From positions 1,426,001 to 1,490,000 of the forward strand of contig NZ_CP059733.1 in assembly GCF_000948985.2 (NCBI RefSeq): a DNA stretch of 64,000 bases, written 5' to 3'. The position numbers and the translations under genes were made by a program. Within the stretch, counting starts at the first letter, position 1; the number at the start of each line of letters is the position of its first letter. Under the pieces are notes generated by a model that saw only the letters and a list, made by a program, of their open reading frames with translations, had not been told where the DNA came from and did not search any database. This document shows, one piece after another, positions 61,703 to 64,000 of the stretch. Source of the stretch: Thalassomonas viridans (lineage in GTDB: Bacteria; Pseudomonadota; Gammaproteobacteria; Enterobacterales; Alteromonadaceae).

Positions 61703-64000
61703 TTAAAAGCTATAACTGACCCGGCCGTAAATAAAGCGGCCGTCGGTACCATAGGCAGAGAAACCCGAATAGGGGAATATCTGGTTAAAGGTGCTGTAGC
61801 CGATGTTGCTGACGGTATCCTGCGGATACTGGTCAAACAGGTTATTGGCGCCGACCGCCAGCTGCAGGTTGTCGGTGAGGCGATAACTGACATCCAGATC
61901 CGTGATCCACTTGGCATCCAGCACTTCATGGTTTTCCGGATCGCTGGAAGCGTCGGTCACTTCACCGTAGCGGGTGGTGCGCAGGGTTGCGGTCAAGTCG
62001 TCCAGGGTCCAGGTGGCGGCTAAATTATATTTATCCTTGGGAGTGCCTTCCTCAAAGCGGGCGATTTCCCGGTCGGAAAACAGCACGTAATCATCCCCCA
62101 GCGAGTTAAGCTCTTCGGGATTGTCTTTGAGGTGGGTGACTTCGGTATCGTTGAAGTTCAGGGCGGCGCTTAAGGCCAGTGCGCCATAACCGTTAAGGTC
62201 AAGATCATAGGTGGCTACTATGTCTATGCCTTTGGTGGTGGTGTCTATGGCGTTGGTAAAGAAGCGGGCGCGCTGGGTGTTGAGCTCACCGGCCGCTACT
62301 AAAATGGCCTCGACTTCGTCACCGCTCAGGTTTTCCGATAAGACGATGCGGTCGTCGATCGTGATGCGGTAGGCATCTACGGTTAAATTGAAGTTATCAA
62401 GCTGATAGACAAAACCTAAGGTGGCGTTAACCGACTCTTCGGCTTCTAACTGCTCAGCACCCAGTGCCCGGGCGGCGCTGTGGTCAACCGGGAAAATGCC
62501 CACTTCATTGGGAATGCCGTTTTCAAAAACCGTGGCGACAGACTTATAGCTGGTCTGGGCCAGCGACGGCGCTTTAAAACCTGTGCTGACGGCGCCGCGA
62601 AATGCCAGGGCGTCGCTGACTTCATAGCGGGCGGCGATTTTATGGTTAAAGGATGAGCCAAAGTCGCTGTAGTCTTCAAATCGGGCCGCGTAGGAAAGGT
62701 TGAAGTTATCGCTGATATCGGTGTCGAATTCGGCAAACAGGGCAACATTATGGCGGCTGCGGTCGACTTCGCTTGCGGGAGAAAAACCTGCCAGTACCTG
62801 GGCGCCGCCCGGGCCGACGGGATCGCCGTTTTCATCCAAAACCGTGATGTAAGAGGCTTCTTCGCCGGCTTTGATCTGGTAGTTTTCATGGCGGTATTCC
62901 GCCCCCAGGGCTACAAAGACGTCGTTGGGCAGGCCAAAGTCGAAGCTGTTGTTGGCGCTGAAATTAACCAGAGTCTGCTCGTAAACCAGGCTGCCGTTGT
63001 CAAATTCCGTCGGGCTGTCTGCCCCCATGGAGGTATTGAGGCTGTTTTCGACGCCGAAGCTAAAATCATTTTTGCCGTAATTGCTGCTCAGATCCCAGTC
63101 CCAGCCGGCATTTTCACCGCGCACCCCCAGCGCCAGCGAGTGATCTTTCACCTCAGTGGCAATATGGGGCAGGAAGCCGTCGGGGTAGATTTCCTCTACG
63201 TTGCGGCTGTCGTTGGCGCGCCGGTAGAAGCCGCCGGAGAGGCCGTCGCGTTTGGCATAGGAGCCGAAGGAATAGAGTTCGGCCTGTTCGTTAAGCTGCC
63301 AGCCGAAGTTATAAAACAGCGCCAGGTCGTCGATATCCGCCTTGCCGAACTTGTGGTTGTAGCGGTCGAAGGTGAATTCCCGGGCATCCAGCTCGCCGTT
63401 TTCATCCCGGGCATATTGCTCGCGGGGATCAAAGCCGGAGCGGTCCGTGGCCTGGCGGTTGCGGGTTTCAAATGCCAAATGGAGAAAACCCTGCTCCCCT
63501 AAACTGGTGCCCCAGTCACCGGCGATCGTGGTGGTGCCGCCGTCGCTGCGGCTGCGGTCGCCACTGGTGATCGGATCCAGTACCGTGACTCCTTCGTCAT
63601 TGACCGTAGTGCCCATACCGGTTAATTTCGGCGAGCCGGCCATTTCGGTTTCATACTGGCCGTAGGTGGCGCTGATGCTGCCGCCTTCCTGGTCTTTTAA
63701 GATAATATTGATCACCCCGGCAATGGCATCCGAGCCGTATTGCGCCGCGGCGCCGTCCCGCAAAATCTCAATGCTTTTAATCGCCGAAGTGGGGATGGTA
63801 TTTAAATCCACCGCAGTCGAGCCGCGTCCCACGGTGCCGTTTAAGTTAAGCAGGGCCGAGCTGTGTCGGCGTTTGCCGTTAACCAGCACCAGGGTGTGGT
63901 CCGGCGCCAGTCCGCGCAGCACCGCGGGACGGGCATGGTCGGTGCCGTCGGCTATGGAGGCGTGCGGATAGTTAAAGCTGGGGATCAAAGTGCTTAATAC
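61703..64000 (-). CDS. TonB-dependent receptor, 5' end outside window
   Basis: The frame is open to the window edge, so the ~765 residues shown lack the signal peptide and TonB box. Plug blocks RGLAPDHTLVLVNGKRRH, GRGSTAVDLNTIP and SIEILRDGAAAQYGSDAIAGVINIILK are visible, and the barrel ends in YGRVSYSF. It imports a ligand that cannot be told from sequence alone; no substrate genes are adjacent. Plug SALLNLNG resembles receptors of marine gammaproteobacteria. Confidence 0.94.
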   Translation of the reverse strand, partial: VLSTLIPSFNYPHASIADGTDHARPAVLRGLAPDHTLVLVNGKRRHSSALLNLNGTVGRGSTAVDLNTIPTSAIKSIEILRDGAAAQYGSDAIAGVINIILKDQEGGSISATYGQYETEMAGSPKLTGMGTTVNDEGVTVLDPITSGDRSRSDGGTTTIAGDWGTSLGEQGFLHLAFETRNRQATDRSGFDPREQYARDENGELDAREFTFDRYNHKFGKADIDDLALFYNFGWQLNEQAELYSFGSYAKRDGLSGGFYRRANDSRNVEEIYPDGFLPHIATEVKDHSLALGVRGENAGWDWDLSSNYGKNDFSFGVENSLNTSMGADSPTEFDNGSLVYEQTLVNFSANNSFDFGLPNDVFVALGAEYRHENYQIKAGEEASYITVLDENGDPVGPGGAQVLAGFSPASEVDRSRHNVALFAEFDTDISDNFNLSYAARFEDYSDFGSSFNHKIAARYEVSDALAFRGAVSTGFKAPSLAQTSYKSVATVFENGIPNEVGIFPVDHSAARALGAEQLEAEESVNATLGFVYQLDNFNLTVDAYRITIDDRIVLSENLSGDEVEAILVAAGELNTQRARFFTNAIDTTTKGIDIVATYDLDLNGYGALALSAALNFNDTEVTHLKDNPEELNSLGDDYVLFSDREIARFEEGTPKDKYNLAATWTLDDLTATLRTTRYGEVTDASSDPENHEVLDAKWITDLDVSYRLTDNLQLAVGANNLFDQYPQDTVSNIGYSTFNQIFPYSGFSAYGTDGRFIYGRVSYSF

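Noticed and set aside
62750..63502. 250-codon plus-strand frame opposite the TonB-dependent receptor
   Set aside because: It is a shadow of the receptor frame, with no recognisable start or domain.

Overview
The window comes from a Gram-negative, heterotrophic gammaproteobacterium. The evidence is an aroF-tyrA pair of enterobacterial/alteromonad type, a btuB-btuF-btuR-btuC-btuD vitamin B12 locus, two TonB-dependent receptors, an RND efflux operon and lipoproteins with gammaproteobacterial lipoboxes. Gene content resembles marine Alteromonadales (Colwelliaceae/Thalassomonas-like), but that placement is inference from style, not a match I could run.

Layout. 1-2.3 kb: 3' end of a DAHP synthase, tyrA, and a thioredoxin-like lipoprotein. 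2.5-10.5 kb: ordinary single genes, namely an exported PPDK/glucan-dikinase-like protein, a histidine phosphatase, a PAS chemoreceptor, small secreted or outer-membrane proteins and a solute-binding protein. 10.5-24 kb: a large accessory island. A 2510-residue secreted SpvB/FG-GAP/RHS protein with a variable C-terminus is followed by its probable immunity gene. After that comes a graveyard of orphan toxin tips and immunity-like genes, interleaved with truncated copies of a REP-associated tyrosine transposase (RAYT), its hairpin repeats, and one intact RAYT. 24-27.3 kb: a fasciclin-domain protein, a recent IS4-family insertion with an 11-bp target duplication, a symE-like toxin, and a short decayed RHS fragment. 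27.4-30.2 kb: a four-gene operon with DUF2589 proteins, function unknown, and a small zinc-ribbon-like gene. 30.9-34.5 kb: three secreted proteins; two of them share a small Cys-containing domain with the N-terminus of the RHS protein.

34.7-37.4 kb: a YeiH-type permease and an unknown lipoprotein. 37.4-43.5 kb: a complete B12 uptake locus (btuB; btuD-btuC-btuR-btuF) under two cobalamin riboswitches, with a MITE-like element between the second riboswitch and btuD. 43.7-48.9 kb: tetR-MFP-RND efflux operon with a perfect palindrome ahead of tetR. 49-64 kb: an M13 peptidase, a TetR regulator, a ThrE-type exporter, an NRDE protein, a class II aldolase plus enolase-superfamily dehydratase pair, an LTA-synthase-like sulfatase-fold protein, a DUF885 lipoprotein and a truncated TonB-dependent receptor.

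Two families of small non-autonomous elements with terminal inverted repeats each occur twice. Family A (157 and 255 bp) has 3-bp target duplications; family B is 231 bp in both copies. The most unusual region is 18.6-27.2 kb, where RHS toxin/immunity cassettes, RAYT truncations and REP hairpins alternate in a way that suggests repeat-mediated turnover of toxin tips. No tRNA, rRNA or CRISPR array was seen.
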